Below, one piece after another: positions 16,050 through 24,886 of a stretch of DNA of 64,000 nucleotides. The stretch's first letter is position 1, and each line of letters begins with the position of its first letter. Source of the DNA: Actinomadura barringtoniae (GTDB lineage Bacteria > Actinomycetota > Actinomycetes > Streptosporangiales > Streptosporangiaceae). The stretch is from positions 1 through 64,000 of the forward strand of contig NZ_JAGEOJ010000039.1 of the NCBI RefSeq assembly GCF_017573505.1. The letters are read 5' to 3'. The notes beneath the pieces were generated by a model. The model saw nothing but the letters and a program-made list of their open reading frames with translations. It searched no databases and was not told the origin of the DNA. Made by a program: the position numbers and the translations under genes.

Positions 16050-18833
16050 ATGCAAGTCAAACGCCAGCGCCTCAAAGCCCCCGAGAACCGTTTCGGGGTC
16101 TTCCGGCGGCTCACTGACCGCCGGGTCCAGGTCGTGGCCGCGGGCACGGCCGCTCTCGCCATCACCAGCGGGGGCATCGCCTCCGCGTCCACCTACGCGT
16201 TCGGCAACCACAAGGTCGCCGACGAGACCGGCCTCGGCACCGTGCTGGCCAGTGACCAGTTCAGCAAGCCGATCGGCGACCGGCTCCTGGTCGACAACGG
16301 CAAGCTGCTCTCCTCCACGGTCAGCCCCGACGGCCGCTACCTCGCCGCGCTGACCACCGACCGTTCGATCGCCCTCACGATCGTCGACCTGTCCACCTAC
16401 AAGGTCATCCAGCAGGCCGGCACCGCCGCGACCGCCAACCTGAAGATCAACAACAACAACGCCGGGCAGGAGGGGCCGACCTACTCCCCGGACGGCAAGT
16501 TCCTGTGGATGGGGCAGATCAACGGCTTCAACCGCTTCCCGGTGAACGCCGACGGCACCCTCAGCGCCCCCACGTTCATCTCGCTCCCGATCGACGGCAG
16601 CAAGCACCCGCTGCCCGCGCAGGCGGTGTTCTCCTCCGACGGCGCCACCCTCTACACGGCGGTGAACGGCCAGAACCGCGTCGTCGCCATGGATCCTGCC
16701 ACCGGTGCGATCAAGCAGAGCTGGAACGTGGGGAACGCTCCACGCGACCTGGCCCTGGTCGGCGGCAAGCTCTACGTCAGCAACGAGGGCGGCCGGACGG
16801 CCGAGGCCGGCGACGAGACGCTCAACTCGTACGGTACGCAGGTGCCCGCCGACCCGAAGACCGGCGCGGTCACGACCGGCACGGTCAGCGTCATCAACGT
16901 CGCCGACACCAGTGCCGAGGTGAAGTCCATCAATGTGGGCCTGCACCCGACCGCGCTGCACGCCGCCAAGGGCGCACTGTTCGTCGCCAACACCGGCAGC
17001 GACACCGTTTCGGTCGTCGACACCGACCGCGACGCCGTCGTCCAGACCATCACGACCCAGCCGTGGCCGGGCGCCAAGGTCGGGTACGAGCCGGACGGCA
17101 TCACCCTCACCGGCGACGGCCGCCTCCTTGTCACCCTCGGCCGCGCCAACGCGGTCGCCGTCTATCGCTACCGCGGCACCCGCACGCCGGTCGGCCTCGT
17201 CGGCCTGCTGCCGGTGGACTACTTCCCGGAGAACGTGACGACCGTCGGCGGCCAGGTCCTGGTCACCAACCTGCGCGGCATCGGCGAACGCGGCCCGACC
17301 CGCACCATCGACAAGGGCCCGGGCACCACCCCCGCCACCGGCCACAACACCCACGACTCGACCGGCACGCTGCTCCGCTTCGCGCTGCCCAGCGACCAGC
17401 TGATCAAGGCGTACACCGCCCGGGTCTTCGCCCAGAACGGCTGGGACATCGGCGTCCTGACGGGCTCGCGCCACACGCCCGCCACCCCGGTGCCCGCCCG
17501 CCTCGGCGACCCGTCGACGATCAAGCACGTCTTCCTGCTGGTCAAGGAGAACCGTTCCTACGACCAGGTGTTCGGCGACGACGCGCGCGGCAACGGCGAC
17601 CCCGCCCTCGCGCAGTTCGGCGAGAACGCGACGCCGAACCAGCACGCCCTGGCCAAGCAGTTCGGGCTTTACGACAACACCTACGACGTCGCGACCAACT
17701 CGGCCGAGGGCCACAACTGGCTGATGCAGTCCGACGACCCGGAGTACACCGAGTCGAGCGCGGGCGAGTACGAGCGCAGCTACGACACCGAGGACGACGC
17801 CCTAGGCCACCAGCGTTCCGGAACGCTCTGGAGCGGCGTCCAGGCCAAGGGCGGCACCGTCAAGAACTACGGGGAGTTCCTGCAGTTCGAGACCAAACCC
17901 TCGACCGCCACCTGGCAGCAGTTCTACTGCGACACCAAGAACATGGAGAGCACCGGTCAGGGCACCACGATCCAGACCGACTCGTCCTCGCCGATCCCGT
18001 CGCTGAACAGCGTCACCGCGCACGACTACCCGAAGTTCGACACCAACATCCCCGACATCTACCGGTACGAGATCTGGAAGCGTCACTTCGACGCCGAGGG
18101 CCCGGGCAACCTCAACATGTTCTGGCTCTCCAGCGACCACACCGGCGGCGCCCCGAGCCCCATCGCCCAGGTCGCCGACAACGACGTCGCGGTCGGCAAG
18201 ATCGTGGATCACATCTCGCACAGCAAGTACTGGAAGGACAGTGCGATCTTCGTGATCCAGGACGACACCCAGGACGGTGTCGACCACGTCGACGGAGCCC
18301 GCGGCCCGATCCAGGTCATCAGCCCCTGGGCCAAGCACGGCAGCGTCGACAGCCGCTACTACACGGCGATCACGGTGGTCCGCACGATCGAGCAGATGCT
18401 CGGCATGAAGCCGATGAACCAGAAGGACAGCGCCGCGACCCCCATGCGCACCGCCTTCACCTCCAAGCCCGACTACACCCCGTTCACCGCGCTGCCGAAC
18501 CGCATCCCGCTCACGAACGGCCTGAAGACACCCCCGGCCTGCGGCAACGACACCGGCTCACAGGCCAAGGCCTCACTGGCCCCCACCCAGCCGGCGACCC
18601 CGAAGATCCCCGACGCCCAGCAGGCCACCGCCAAACTTTGGGAAGCCTGGAAGAAGCAGCAGGTCCAGGACCCGCAGAACCCCAAGCCCGACCAGCTGAA
18701 CCCCGACCAGCTGAACCACCTCACCTGGTACGAGACCCACGGCTTCACGGTCCCGTACCCCGGCGAGACCAAGATCCTCACCCCGGCCGAAGTCCCCGGC
18801 CGCTACCTCCCGTCCTCCGACGCCGACGGCTGA
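16050..18833 (+). CDS. Exported YncE-like beta-propeller / phosphoesterase fusion
   Basis: A 927-residue protein with an N-terminal hydrophobic segment (VVAAGTAALAITSGGIASAS, residues about 29-50) serving as signal or anchor. Residues about 80-480 form a YncE-type beta-propeller (STVSPDGRYLAALTTD; VFSSDGATLYTAVNGQNRVV; LFVANTGSDTVSVVDTDRDA). Residues about 490-790 form a phosphoesterase domain of the phospholipase C / acid phosphatase type, with HVFLLVKENRSYDQVFGDD at its start, NSAEGHNWLMQ, and FVIQDDTQDGVDHVDGARG carrying likely metal ligands. The C-terminus includes a duplicated DQLNPDQLN. It follows the ABC permease by 27 bases, so the three genes form one operon. The likely role is hydrolysis of a phosphorylated extracellular compound; substrate unknown. 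Confidence 0.85.
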   Translation: MQVKRQRLKAPENRFGVFRRLTDRRVQVVAAGTAALAITSGGIASASTYAFGNHKVADETGLGTVLASDQFSKPIGDRLLVDNGKLLSSTVSPDGRYLAALTTDRSIALTIVDLSTYKVIQQAGTAATANLKINNNNAGQEGPTYSPDGKFLWMGQINGFNRFPVNADGTLSAPTFISLPIDGSKHPLPAQAVFSSDGATLYTAVNGQNRVVAMDPATGAIKQSWNVGNAPRDLALVGGKLYVSNEGGRTAEAGDETLNSYGTQVPADPKTGAVTTGTVSVINVADTSAEVKSINVGLHPTALHAAKGALFVANTGSDTVSVVDTDRDAVVQTITTQPWPGAKVGYEPDGITLTGDGRLLVTLGRANAVAVYRYRGTRTPVGLVGLLPVDYFPENVTTVGGQVLVTNLRGIGERGPTRTIDKGPGTTPATGHNTHDSTGTLLRFALPSDQLIKAYTARVFAQNGWDIGVLTGSRHTPATPVPARLGDPSTIKHVFLLVKENRSYDQVFGDDARGNGDPALAQFGENATPNQHALAKQFGLYDNTYDVATNSAEGHNWLMQSDDPEYTESSAGEYERSYDTEDDALGHQRSGTLWSGVQAKGGTVKNYGEFLQFETKPSTATWQQFYCDTKNMESTGQGTTIQTDSSSPIPSLNSVTAHDYPKFDTNIPDIYRYEIWKRHFDAEGPGNLNMFWLSSDHTGGAPSPIAQVADNDVAVGKIVDHISHSKYWKDSAIFVIQDDTQDGVDHVDGARGPIQVISPWAKHGSVDSRYYTAITVVRTIEQMLGMKPMNQKDSAATPMRTAFTSKPDYTPFTALPNRIPLTNGLKTPPACGNDTGSQAKASLAPTQPATPKIPDAQQATAKLWEAWKKQQVQDPQNPKPDQLNPDQLNHLTWYETHGFTVPYPGETKILTPAEVPGRYLPSSDADG

Positions 18834-18840
18834 CCCGTAC

Positions 18841-18881
18841 GACGGCCCGTTCGTCCCGATCATGCGGGCGAACGGGCCGTC
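18841..18881. terminator. Strong bidirectional hairpin terminator
   Basis: A 13-bp perfect stem (GACGGCCCGTTCG with its complement) plus an inner CCCG/CGGG stem lies between the convergent stops of the phosphoesterase gene and the ATPase pseudogene. The right arm includes the pseudogene stop codon. Confidence 0.85.
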
Positions 18882-20068
18882 AGGCGTGGATGAGCGTGAT
18901 CGTCCGCCCAGCGGGTGAGATGGCGGTGTCGATGTCGGTGCGAGCGGTGATCGGCGGGGCATCGCCGCGGCGGTCGAAGACGACCAGCGTGCCGGTATCC
19001 AGGCAGAGCCTGTCCAGGTAGGCGTCGAGCTGATCCAGCTCGGGCTTGATCTGATCGCCGGAGTCGTCAGTGCGGACCTTCAGCTCGAAGGCCGACCACT
19101 GGATCGCGGGCTTTCCGGCATCGTCGGTGTAGCGCTTGCGGATGGTCAGGTCCAGCCGCTTCCTGCCGAGGGCGTACTCGCGGTCGATGTGCCCGCCGCC
19201 GTTGACCACCCGCTGCAGGAACGCCATGAAGATCAGATGGCAGGCCGCCTCATGGTAAGTGCGGTCCGTGTCGATGATCTCCCCGTTGGCCTTCCACCAG
19301 GCCGTGAACTCGTTCAGCAGACGGGGGATGTCCAGGCGTCCATCCGGCAGTAGGAACGCGTGCGGCTCGGCTGGGATGTCGAGTTCCAAGTCCTCGGCCA
19401 GCGCGCGAACCACGGTCTCTTGATAGATCGGGTTGGCGATCTGGATCGGTGAGGTCCGGGCGATCAGTCCGAGATCGCGAACGTAGGTGACGCCATCGTT
19501 GAACACGTCGTCGCGTGGCACGAGGCCCCCGGTGATCATCGGTTCGATGATGCGCCGCACCCGGGGTTCGGTCAGCCGGGCGACCAGCGAGTCAAGGTGG
19601 GTGGCGCGCTGGACGATCAGCATCGATCTCATCGAACAACAACACCAGCGGCAGAGAGCTCTTCCGCGACCAGGCCCGCAGCGCTGCATACACCGCATCC
19701 AGCGGAGTGAGCTCCGGCCACTGTTCTGGGGGTTGGCAGTCCGGCGGGAGCCCCTGATCCTCGACAGCGAAGCGCAATCCCCTCAAGATCGCTTCCTGTG
19801 CTAGGGCGAGGTCATCCACCCCGCCCGCCCGCTCACAGGACACCCGGACCGCGGCGTAGCGGCCGGTGTCGTTCAGCTCCTTGGCCATCGTCCGCAGTGC
19901 GGTGGTTTTGCCGGTCTGGCGTGGCGCGTGCACCACGAAGTATTTGCCCTGCTCTGCCAAGCGGAGTGCGTCGGGCAGCCGGGCAAGCGGGTCGAGCATG
20001 TAATCCCGACCCGGAACGCAAGGACCTGCCGTATTGAACGCCTTCACCCTCCGTACCCTATTGGTCAC
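18880..20068 (-). pseudogene. AAA-type ATPase with PD-(D/E)XK C-terminal domain, internally deleted and frameshifted
   Basis: Two overlapping minus-strand reading frames together make one protein. The first (20068 to 19592) starts MTNRVRRVKAFNTAGPC and has a Walker A (HAPRQTGKTTALR) and a Walker B (LVLLFDEIDA), then runs into foreign frame and stops. The second, shifted one, resumes LIVQRATHLDSLVARLTEPR and ends with a nuclease-like domain (GRKRLDLTIRKRY, then SAFELKVRTDDSG). In intact relatives the segment between Walker B and the RATHLDSL helix is over a hundred residues; here it is missing, and the junction lies around 19620-19635. So both a deletion and a frameshift have occurred. The start overlaps the stop of the GT87 gene by four bases. 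Confidence 0.8.
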
Positions 20069-21234
20069 GCACTCTGCATGCTCAGGGAACGAGATTGGGA
20101 GTGCCGTTCTTGTGATGCGCGCGGCTGCCAGAGACGGGTGATGGCAAGCAGGGCGGAGGTGACGAGCAGGAGGTTGCGGGCGACCAGGCTGACCACGGCG
20201 AGATGGTCAGGGTGCTTGGAAGTCAGGCCCTGCCAGCCGATGGGGAAGACGAGCTGGGTGAGGAGGGCGGCGACGAGGATCGCGAGGACGGTGGGGCGTT
20301 GGCGGGAGTTTGTGTGGGCCAGGGCGGCGGCGCCTATGCCTATGGCCCAGATCAGGTATTGAGGTGACAGGACGCGGCTGGTGACTATGGCCACGAGGGT
20401 TGCTGCCAGCGCTACGTCGCAGGCTGCGGCCGGGGTCCAGGTCGCGGGTGGGCGAAGCAGGGCCAGGGCGGCGACCAGGGCCAGGCCGATCAGGGTGGAC
20501 AGAGCGCAGAGCGGCGCGAGGGCGGTCAGGGTGGTGAACTGGGCGCAGCCGTACTGATGAACGATTTTGGTGGGGTGGCCAAGGAGGCGGGCTGCTTGCC
20601 AGGGGGTGGCTGCTACCGCCTCGATCTCGATGCCACGGTTTTGCTGGCCTTGCAGGAAGCCGAGTTGGCCGGGGGCGAAGAGGGCGCCGCAGGCCAGGGT
20701 GGCGAGGGTTGTTGCGGCGAAGGCTGTCAGGGCGCTGAACGATCTGCGGTCGCGGGGCAGGCCCATGAGGAGAAGAACCGGCCAGAGTTTGAGCATGGTG
20801 CCGACTGCGGCCAGGGCTCCGAACAGGCGTTGCCTGGGGAGGACCATGAGCGCCGCGACGGCGAAGACCGTTACAAAGAGGTCGTATCTGAGGTGGGCTA
20901 GGGGGCCCAGTAGCGCTAGGCCGGCGGTCCAGGTCCAGGCTCCCGTACGGGAGTCCCCTCGGCGCAGGAGGACTAGGAGGATCAGCAGGTCTGCTAGGAG
21001 GGCCAGGAGGATGAACGCGGGGAGGTAGGCGAGGGGCAGCAGGCGGGGAGCGGCCATGACGACGGCGGCCAGGGGCGGGTACTGCCATCTGTCGTCAACG
21101 GGGAAGTGGCCGCCCGCGATGACCTGGCTCCAGGCCGCGTAGACGCGGATGTCGTGGACCAGGTCCCGGTGGAACGCCGAGAGCCCCACGAAGAGCAGGG
21201 CGGCGCGGGAAGCCGCCCACACAAGCCAGATCAT
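20065..21234 (-). CDS. GT87-family (DUF2029) polyprenol-phosphate mannosyltransferase-like membrane protein
   Basis: A 389-residue protein with about ten transmembrane segments. N-terminal DLVHDIRVYAAWSQVIAGGH followed by FPVDDRWQYPPLAAVVMAAP matches the catalytic loop of GT87 enzymes (aspartates after TM1 and the YPP motif). Later LGHPTKIVHQYG and SRVLSPQYLIWAIGIGAAAL are also typical. GT87 enzymes use polyprenyl-phospho-mannose on the outer face of the membrane to build lipoglycans in actinobacteria. GGAGCCC precedes the ATG. Codon use is somewhat relaxed compared with neighbours. It is followed by the ATPase pseudogene with a GTGA overlap. Confidence 0.85.
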   Translation of the reverse strand: MIWLVWAASRAALLFVGLSAFHRDLVHDIRVYAAWSQVIAGGHFPVDDRWQYPPLAAVVMAAPRLLPLAYLPAFILLALLADLLILLVLLRRGDSRTGAWTWTAGLALLGPLAHLRYDLFVTVFAVAALMVLPRQRLFGALAAVGTMLKLWPVLLLMGLPRDRRSFSALTAFAATTLATLACGALFAPGQLGFLQGQQNRGIEIEAVAATPWQAARLLGHPTKIVHQYGCAQFTTLTALAPLCALSTLIGLALVAALALLRPPATWTPAAACDVALAATLVAIVTSRVLSPQYLIWAIGIGAAALAHTNSRQRPTVLAILVAALLTQLVFPIGWQGLTSKHPDHLAVVSLVARNLLLVTSALLAITRLWQPRASQERHSQSRSLSMQSA

Positions 21235-21300
21235 GGGCTCCAGGGTGGAGCAGTGCCCTCGGCGGTTCCGTTTCGACGCCCGCGGCTTGCCAAGCGATGA

Positions 21301-21738
21301 CTAGCTGATGCCCTGGCAGTGCTGCTCGCCCCAGGCCTGGTAGCGCTGCAGCGGCTCGCGCAGGGAGGTCGCCATCGCTTGCGGGTCTTCGCCCTTGCGG
21401 TAGGCGTCGGCGATCTGCTGAACGTCCGCGCGGATGGAGGCCGGGGCGGTGGGAACGAGGCCGAGCCAGGTGTTGGTCGCCGCCTTGGCGTATTCGGGAG
21501 TCCCCGGGGCGAGGCCGCCCTTCAGCAAGGACTTCCCGGCCTCCAGCGCCCTGCGGCAGAAGCCCTTGTCGTCCCCGGTGGGTACGGCGGCCTTGGTCGG
21601 TGCGGCGGCCGGTGCCGAGCCGGCCGCAGATGTCGAACCGCCTCCCGAAGACGAGTCATCCCCGCCGGACGAACAGCCTGTGATGGTGAGTCCAGCGGCC
21701 ACGCAGAGCGCGAGGCCTGCCCCCGTAATGCGACGCAT
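21301..21738 (-). CDS. Putative lipoprotein
   Basis: A 145-residue exported protein. The start at 21738 is preferred over upstream ATGs because GGAGG precedes it with seven-base spacing and the product then begins with a clean lipoprotein signal, MRRITGAGLALCVAAG, and a lipobox TITGC. A Ser/Gly/Ala/Pro-rich linker of about 50 residues follows the lipidated cysteine. The remaining domain is a small helical unit with two cysteines (KGFCRRALEAG and EQHCQGIS), possibly disulfide-linked. No family is recognised. It is monocistronic and divergent from the flavodoxin-like gene. Confidence 0.75.
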   Translation of the reverse strand: MRRITGAGLALCVAAGLTITGCSSGGDDSSSGGGSTSAAGSAPAAAPTKAAVPTGDDKGFCRRALEAGKSLLKGGLAPGTPEYAKAATNTWLGLVPTAPASIRADVQQIADAYRKGEDPQAMATSLREPLQRYQAWGEQHCQGIS

Positions 21739-21902
21739 GTGTTTTCCTCCAGAAGTCATCGAGACTCCCAGAGTGGATCGCCGGCGTTTCACGGGCCTCT
21801 CACACGGGTTTCACGCCATCGTTTCCGTGACCTCGCCACCCCCTCGGCGGGAGACTGGGGGTTGGCTTGCCGGGCCCGACCCGGCACTGAGGAGGGGGAC
21901 CG

Positions 21903-22607
21903 ATGCCGGGTTACGACGACCTGCGCGCTTTGTTCGTCAACTGCACGCTGAAGCGCTCACCGGAGCCGAGCAACACCCAGGGGCTCATCGATCTCAGCTC
22001 GCACCTGATGGAGAAGCAGGGCGTGCGGGTCGACCACATCCGGGCGGTGGACCACGACATCGCCACGGGCGTATGGCCGGACATGACCGAGCACGGCTGG
22101 CCGTCCGACGAGTGGCCGCAGCTGCAGGAACGGGTCATGGCCGCAGACATTCTGGTGCTCTGCGGGCCGATCTGGCTGGGCGACAACAGCTCGGTGATGA
22201 AGCAGGTCATCGAGCGGCTGTACGGGAGCTCGTCGATTCTCAACGAGCACGGCCAGTACGCCTACTACGGGCGGGTCGGCGGCTGTCTGATCACGGGGAA
22301 CGAGGACGGCATCAAGCACTGCGCCATGAACGTTCTCTACAGTCTCCAGCACCTCGGCTACACGATCCCGCCGCAGGCCGACGCGGGGTGGATCGGCGAG
22401 GCCGGTCCCGGGCCGTCCTACCTCGACCCGGGCTCGGGCGGGCCGCAGAACGACTTCACCAACCGCAACACCACGTTCATGACGTGGAACCTGCTGCACC
22501 TGGCCAGGATCCTCAAGGACGCGGGCGGCATTCCCGCGCACGGCAACCAGCGTTCGGAATGGGACGCCGGCTGCCGGTTCGACTTCGAGAATCCCGACTA
22601 CCGCTGA
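21903..22607 (+). CDS. Flavodoxin-like NAD(P)H-dependent FMN reductase
   Basis: A 234-residue flavodoxin-fold protein. The first strand and phosphate loop read LRALFVNCTLKRSPEPSNTQ, and the flavin-contact segment is ILVLCGPIWLGDNSSVMKQV. These match the NADPH-dependent FMN reductase family of quinone or nitro reductases. A GAGGAGGGGG ribosome binding site precedes the ATG. The last ten bases overlap the convergent DUF397 gene. It probably has a role in quinone or xenobiotic reduction; the specific substrate is not known. Confidence 0.85.
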   Translation: MPGYDDLRALFVNCTLKRSPEPSNTQGLIDLSSHLMEKQGVRVDHIRAVDHDIATGVWPDMTEHGWPSDEWPQLQERVMAADILVLCGPIWLGDNSSVMKQVIERLYGSSSILNEHGQYAYYGRVGGCLITGNEDGIKHCAMNVLYSLQHLGYTIPPQADAGWIGEAGPGPSYLDPGSGGPQNDFTNRNTTFMTWNLLHLARILKDAGGIPAHGNQRSEWDAGCRFDFENPDYR

Positions 22608-22819
22608 ACGAGGTCGAGGTCGCCCTTCTTGACGGCGTTGAGAAGGGTGGCCCACTCGTGGCGCCCGAACGTGAGGACGGGGCCTGATCGATCGGTCGAG
22701 TCGCGGGTGGCGATCAGATGTCCGGAAGGGACGCCTGCCACCTCGACGCAACTGCCGACATCGTTGCCGCTGTAACTGCTGATCCGCCAGACGGCGCCGG
22801 ACAGATCGAGAGTGCTCAT
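22598..22819 (-). CDS. DUF397 protein
   Basis: A 73-residue protein with the DUF397 pattern: WRISSYSGNDVGSCVEVAG, then VPSGHLIATRDSTD and FGRHEWATLLNAVKKGD. DUF397 proteins are encoded next to XRE/DUF5753 regulators throughout actinomycetes and are thought to act with them. Here the start overlaps the stop of the XRE gene by four bases, so the two are translated together. The C-terminus overlaps the convergent flavodoxin-like gene by ten bases. Confidence 0.92.
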   Translation of the reverse strand: MSTLDLSGAVWRISSYSGNDVGSCVEVAGVPSGHLIATRDSTDRSGPVLTFGRHEWATLLNAVKKGDLDLVQR

Positions 22820-23670
22820 GTCTCGGAGGCTATCTCTTCGATCAGGTCGAGGGAACGGGCTTCATCGAGCGCGATCTTCCAGACGTGTGCGAAGAACTTC
22901 TGAAACTCGGCGACCTCGTCATCCTTCTCACGAAATGACATGTGGGTGAAGTTCTCCAGGACGACCACAGTGAGCCTTCCCGGCGGGCGGAGATCGAGAA
23001 TGTCGAAGGACGTGCTGTACCAAGCCAGACCTCCGGCCGAGTAAGGCAGGACTCGCAGAGAGATGTGGTCGTAGCGCGATTGACTGACGAGATGGAGTAA
23101 CTGTTCTCTCATGGCCGCAGGTCCGCCGACCTTTTGACGCAGGGCGGACTCGCCGACGACGGTTTCGAAACGTGGCAGGTCGGGCTGGCTCAGGACCCGT
23201 TGCCTATCCATGCGGAACGCCACGAGACCTTCGACATCGAGGGACGGGTTGGCTGGGCCTGCGGTGATGACGTCGCGCGCAGACACTTCGGTCTGCAGCA
23301 ATCCCGGCACGCGGCCTGGTTGGAAACTGCAGATCCGCCCAGAGTCGCGTTCCAGGCTTGCGAGATCTTGTCCGGCAGGGGAGATCCGTCCCTGATAGGC
23401 GCTGGTCCAGTCCTTCTCCCGGCCTTGCGCAGCGAGATGTATGAGCGACTCCCGGAGAGGGCCGTCATGCACGCCGTAATAGGTGAGGATGGGGGCTAGG
23501 TCGCGGGGGCGGATGGGCTGGAGGCCGTTCTCGATCATGCTGAGGTTGGATGGGGAACGGTCGAGGTCCCGGCCTGCGGTGCGCAGGCTTCGGTTGGCCT
23601 CCTCGCGCAGCTCACGCAGCGTCCGGCCAATGCGGCGGAAGCGTACTGACGGCCAGTTCTCATGCGCCAT
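22816..23670 (-). CDS. XRE-family regulator with DUF5753 domain
   Basis: A 284-residue regulator. The N-terminal XRE helix-turn-helix spans residues about 12-70 (RTLRELREEANRSLRTAGRD, then SPSNLSMIENGLQPIRPRDL). The DUF5753 domain follows, with ICSFQPGRVPGLLQTEVSAR as its usual opening and HISLRVLPYSAGGLAWYSTS inside. This is the developmental-regulator type paired with DUF397 proteins (WhiJ-like systems) in Streptomyces. It is divergent from a gene for an RsbW-like ATPase, completing the common regulator / DUF397 / ATPase triad. GAACG palindromes in the divergent promoter are likely targets. Confidence 0.93.
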   Translation of the reverse strand: MAHENWPSVRFRRIGRTLRELREEANRSLRTAGRDLDRSPSNLSMIENGLQPIRPRDLAPILTYYGVHDGPLRESLIHLAAQGREKDWTSAYQGRISPAGQDLASLERDSGRICSFQPGRVPGLLQTEVSARDVITAGPANPSLDVEGLVAFRMDRQRVLSQPDLPRFETVVGESALRQKVGGPAAMREQLLHLVSQSRYDHISLRVLPYSAGGLAWYSTSFDILDLRPPGRLTVVVLENFTHMSFREKDDEVAEFQKFFAHVWKIALDEARSLDLIEEIASET

Positions 23671-23687
23671 GTGTTCACATTGTCACG

Positions 23688-23733
23688 GAACGCGTTCGAG
23701 TGCAGCGTAGAACGTACGAGTGCTGAACGTTCT
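23688..23733. promoter_or_regulatory. Cluster of GAACG palindromes in the XRE / ATPase divergent promoter
   Basis: GAACGCGTTC (23688-23697) is a perfect palindrome. AGAACGT (23709-23715) and ACGTTCT (23727-23733) form a 7-11-7 inverted repeat that itself includes the palindrome GAACGTTC (23725-23732). Repeated GAACG half-sites in the 131-base divergent gap suggest cooperative binding, most simply by the adjacent XRE regulator. Confidence 0.55.
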
Positions 23734-23801
23734 GTTTTGCAACGTCTCTTCAGTGGCCGTTTCCATCGCCTTGTCCGTACACGGGCGACGAATCTGAAGG
23801 C

Positions 23802-24269
23802 GTGCGACAGAAGACATGGATTCCCGGTGCGGCTCGATCCCCGGTGCTGGCGGCGTTGACTCTTCCCGGGGTGGAACGGTCGGTCGGCCATGCCCGCGCG
23901 TTCGTCACCGACACTTTGGTGCCGGACATTCTGGCGGCCGACGGCGAGCTGATCGACGACGTCGTTCTCGTCGTGGACGAGCTCGTCGGAAACTCGATTC
24001 GGCACACCAGGACGGGGGACGGCGGCAAGGTGACCGTGGTGCTCGTGGCGTGCGACGGCGTTCTGCGTCCGGAGGTGACCGACGACGGCGCCGACACCCG
24101 GCCGCACGTTCTGGAGGAGTTCGGGGGTGAGAGCGGGCGCGGCCTGCGGATCGTCGAGGCGCTGTCGGACAAGTGGGGCTATCGGGACAGCGGGCGGCGG
24201 AGAACGGTGTGGGCCGAGTTCAAGGTCGGCGGGAACTGCGAGGGGGGAACGGACACAAGAAGGCCATGA
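23802..24269 (+). CDS. RsbW-like anti-sigma-factor / regulatory ATPase (HATPase_c_2)
   Basis: A 155-residue GHKL-type ATP-binding protein. Motifs are LIDDVVLVVDELVGNSIRHT (N box), VTDDGADTRPHV (G1-like D-G) and ESGRGLRIVEALSDKWGY (G2). In actinomycetes such stand-alone proteins bind sigma or anti-anti-sigma factors, or work with DUF397/XRE pairs like the one divergent here. The GTG start is weakly supported by GAAGG very close to it. The stop overlaps the sigma-factor ATG by four bases, so this ATPase is a candidate partner of that sigma factor. Confidence 0.9.
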   Translation: MRQKTWIPGAARSPVLAALTLPGVERSVGHARAFVTDTLVPDILAADGELIDDVVLVVDELVGNSIRHTRTGDGGKVTVVLVACDGVLRPEVTDDGADTRPHVLEEFGGESGRGLRIVEALSDKWGYRDSGRRRTVWAEFKVGGNCEGGTDTRRP

Positions 24270-24886
24270 CCCTCGAATCCCCAACGGACCCAGACCTGTG
24301 GGCCCGCGCGCGGGACGGTGATGAGCAGGCGTTCGGCGCGCTCTTCGACCGGCACTCGCGCACCGTCTACAACTACCTCTTCCGGCGGACGGCGGACTGG
24401 TCGGTGGCCGAGGACCTCACGTCGGTGGTGTTCCTGGAGACCTGGCGGCGGCGGGCGGAGGTGCGGCTGAGCTCGGATTCGCTGCTGCCCTGGCTGTACG
24501 GCGTCGCTAGCAACGTCATGCACAACCACCGGCGGAGCCTGCGCCGCCATCGCGCCGCGCTCGAACGGTTCCGGGCGCTGGCGCCCACCCCGGACGACTC
24601 CGCGGCGACGGCCGCCGCCCGGCTTGAGGCCGAACGCGAGATGCGCACGGTCCTCGACTCGATCAAGAACCTGTCCCGCGCCGACCAGGAGATCCTCGCG
24701 CTGTGCGTCTGGGAGGGGCTCGGTTACGCCGAGGCCGCCGCGGCGCTCGGCGTCCCTGTCGGCACCGTGCGTTCACGCCTGGCCAGGGCGCGGCAGAGGC
24801 TCCGCCTGGAGGCGGAACCGCACCGTGCGGACGGACATAAGAGGGGCGATCGTCCCACCGCGCTCTTCACGGAGGAACTCTCATGA
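24266..24886 (+). CDS. ECF-type RNA polymerase sigma factor
   Basis: A 206-residue sigma-70 factor of extracytoplasmic-function size. Region 2 is visible as DGDEQAFGALFDRHSRTVYN and SVAEDLTSVVFLETWRRRAE. Region 4 is DQEILALCVWEGLGYAEAAA followed by LGVPVGTVRSRLARARQRLR. The start at 24266 is chosen over an upstream in-frame start because it has AGAAGG and an ATGA overlap with the ATPase. It also overlaps the next gene by four bases. The downstream membrane protein probably takes the place of an anti-sigma factor. Confidence 0.95.
   Translation: MTLESPTDPDLWARARDGDEQAFGALFDRHSRTVYNYLFRRTADWSVAEDLTSVVFLETWRRRAEVRLSSDSLLPWLYGVASNVMHNHRRSLRRHRAALERFRALAPTPDDSAATAAARLEAEREMRTVLDSIKNLSRADQEILALCVWEGLGYAEAAAALGVPVGTVRSRLARARQRLRLEAEPHRADGHKRGDRPTALFTEELS

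Noticed and set aside
16505..19021. 838-codon plus-strand frame within the propeller-phosphoesterase
   Set aside because: It is an Arg/Pro/His-rich shifted reading of that gene, running on into the next one; no domain or ribosome binding site.
18880..19698. C-terminal half of the ATPase as an independent gene
   Set aside because: Its first residues (Met-Arg-Cys-rich) are out-of-frame reading of the upstream half and no ribosome binding site is present; it is better seen as the second half of a broken gene.
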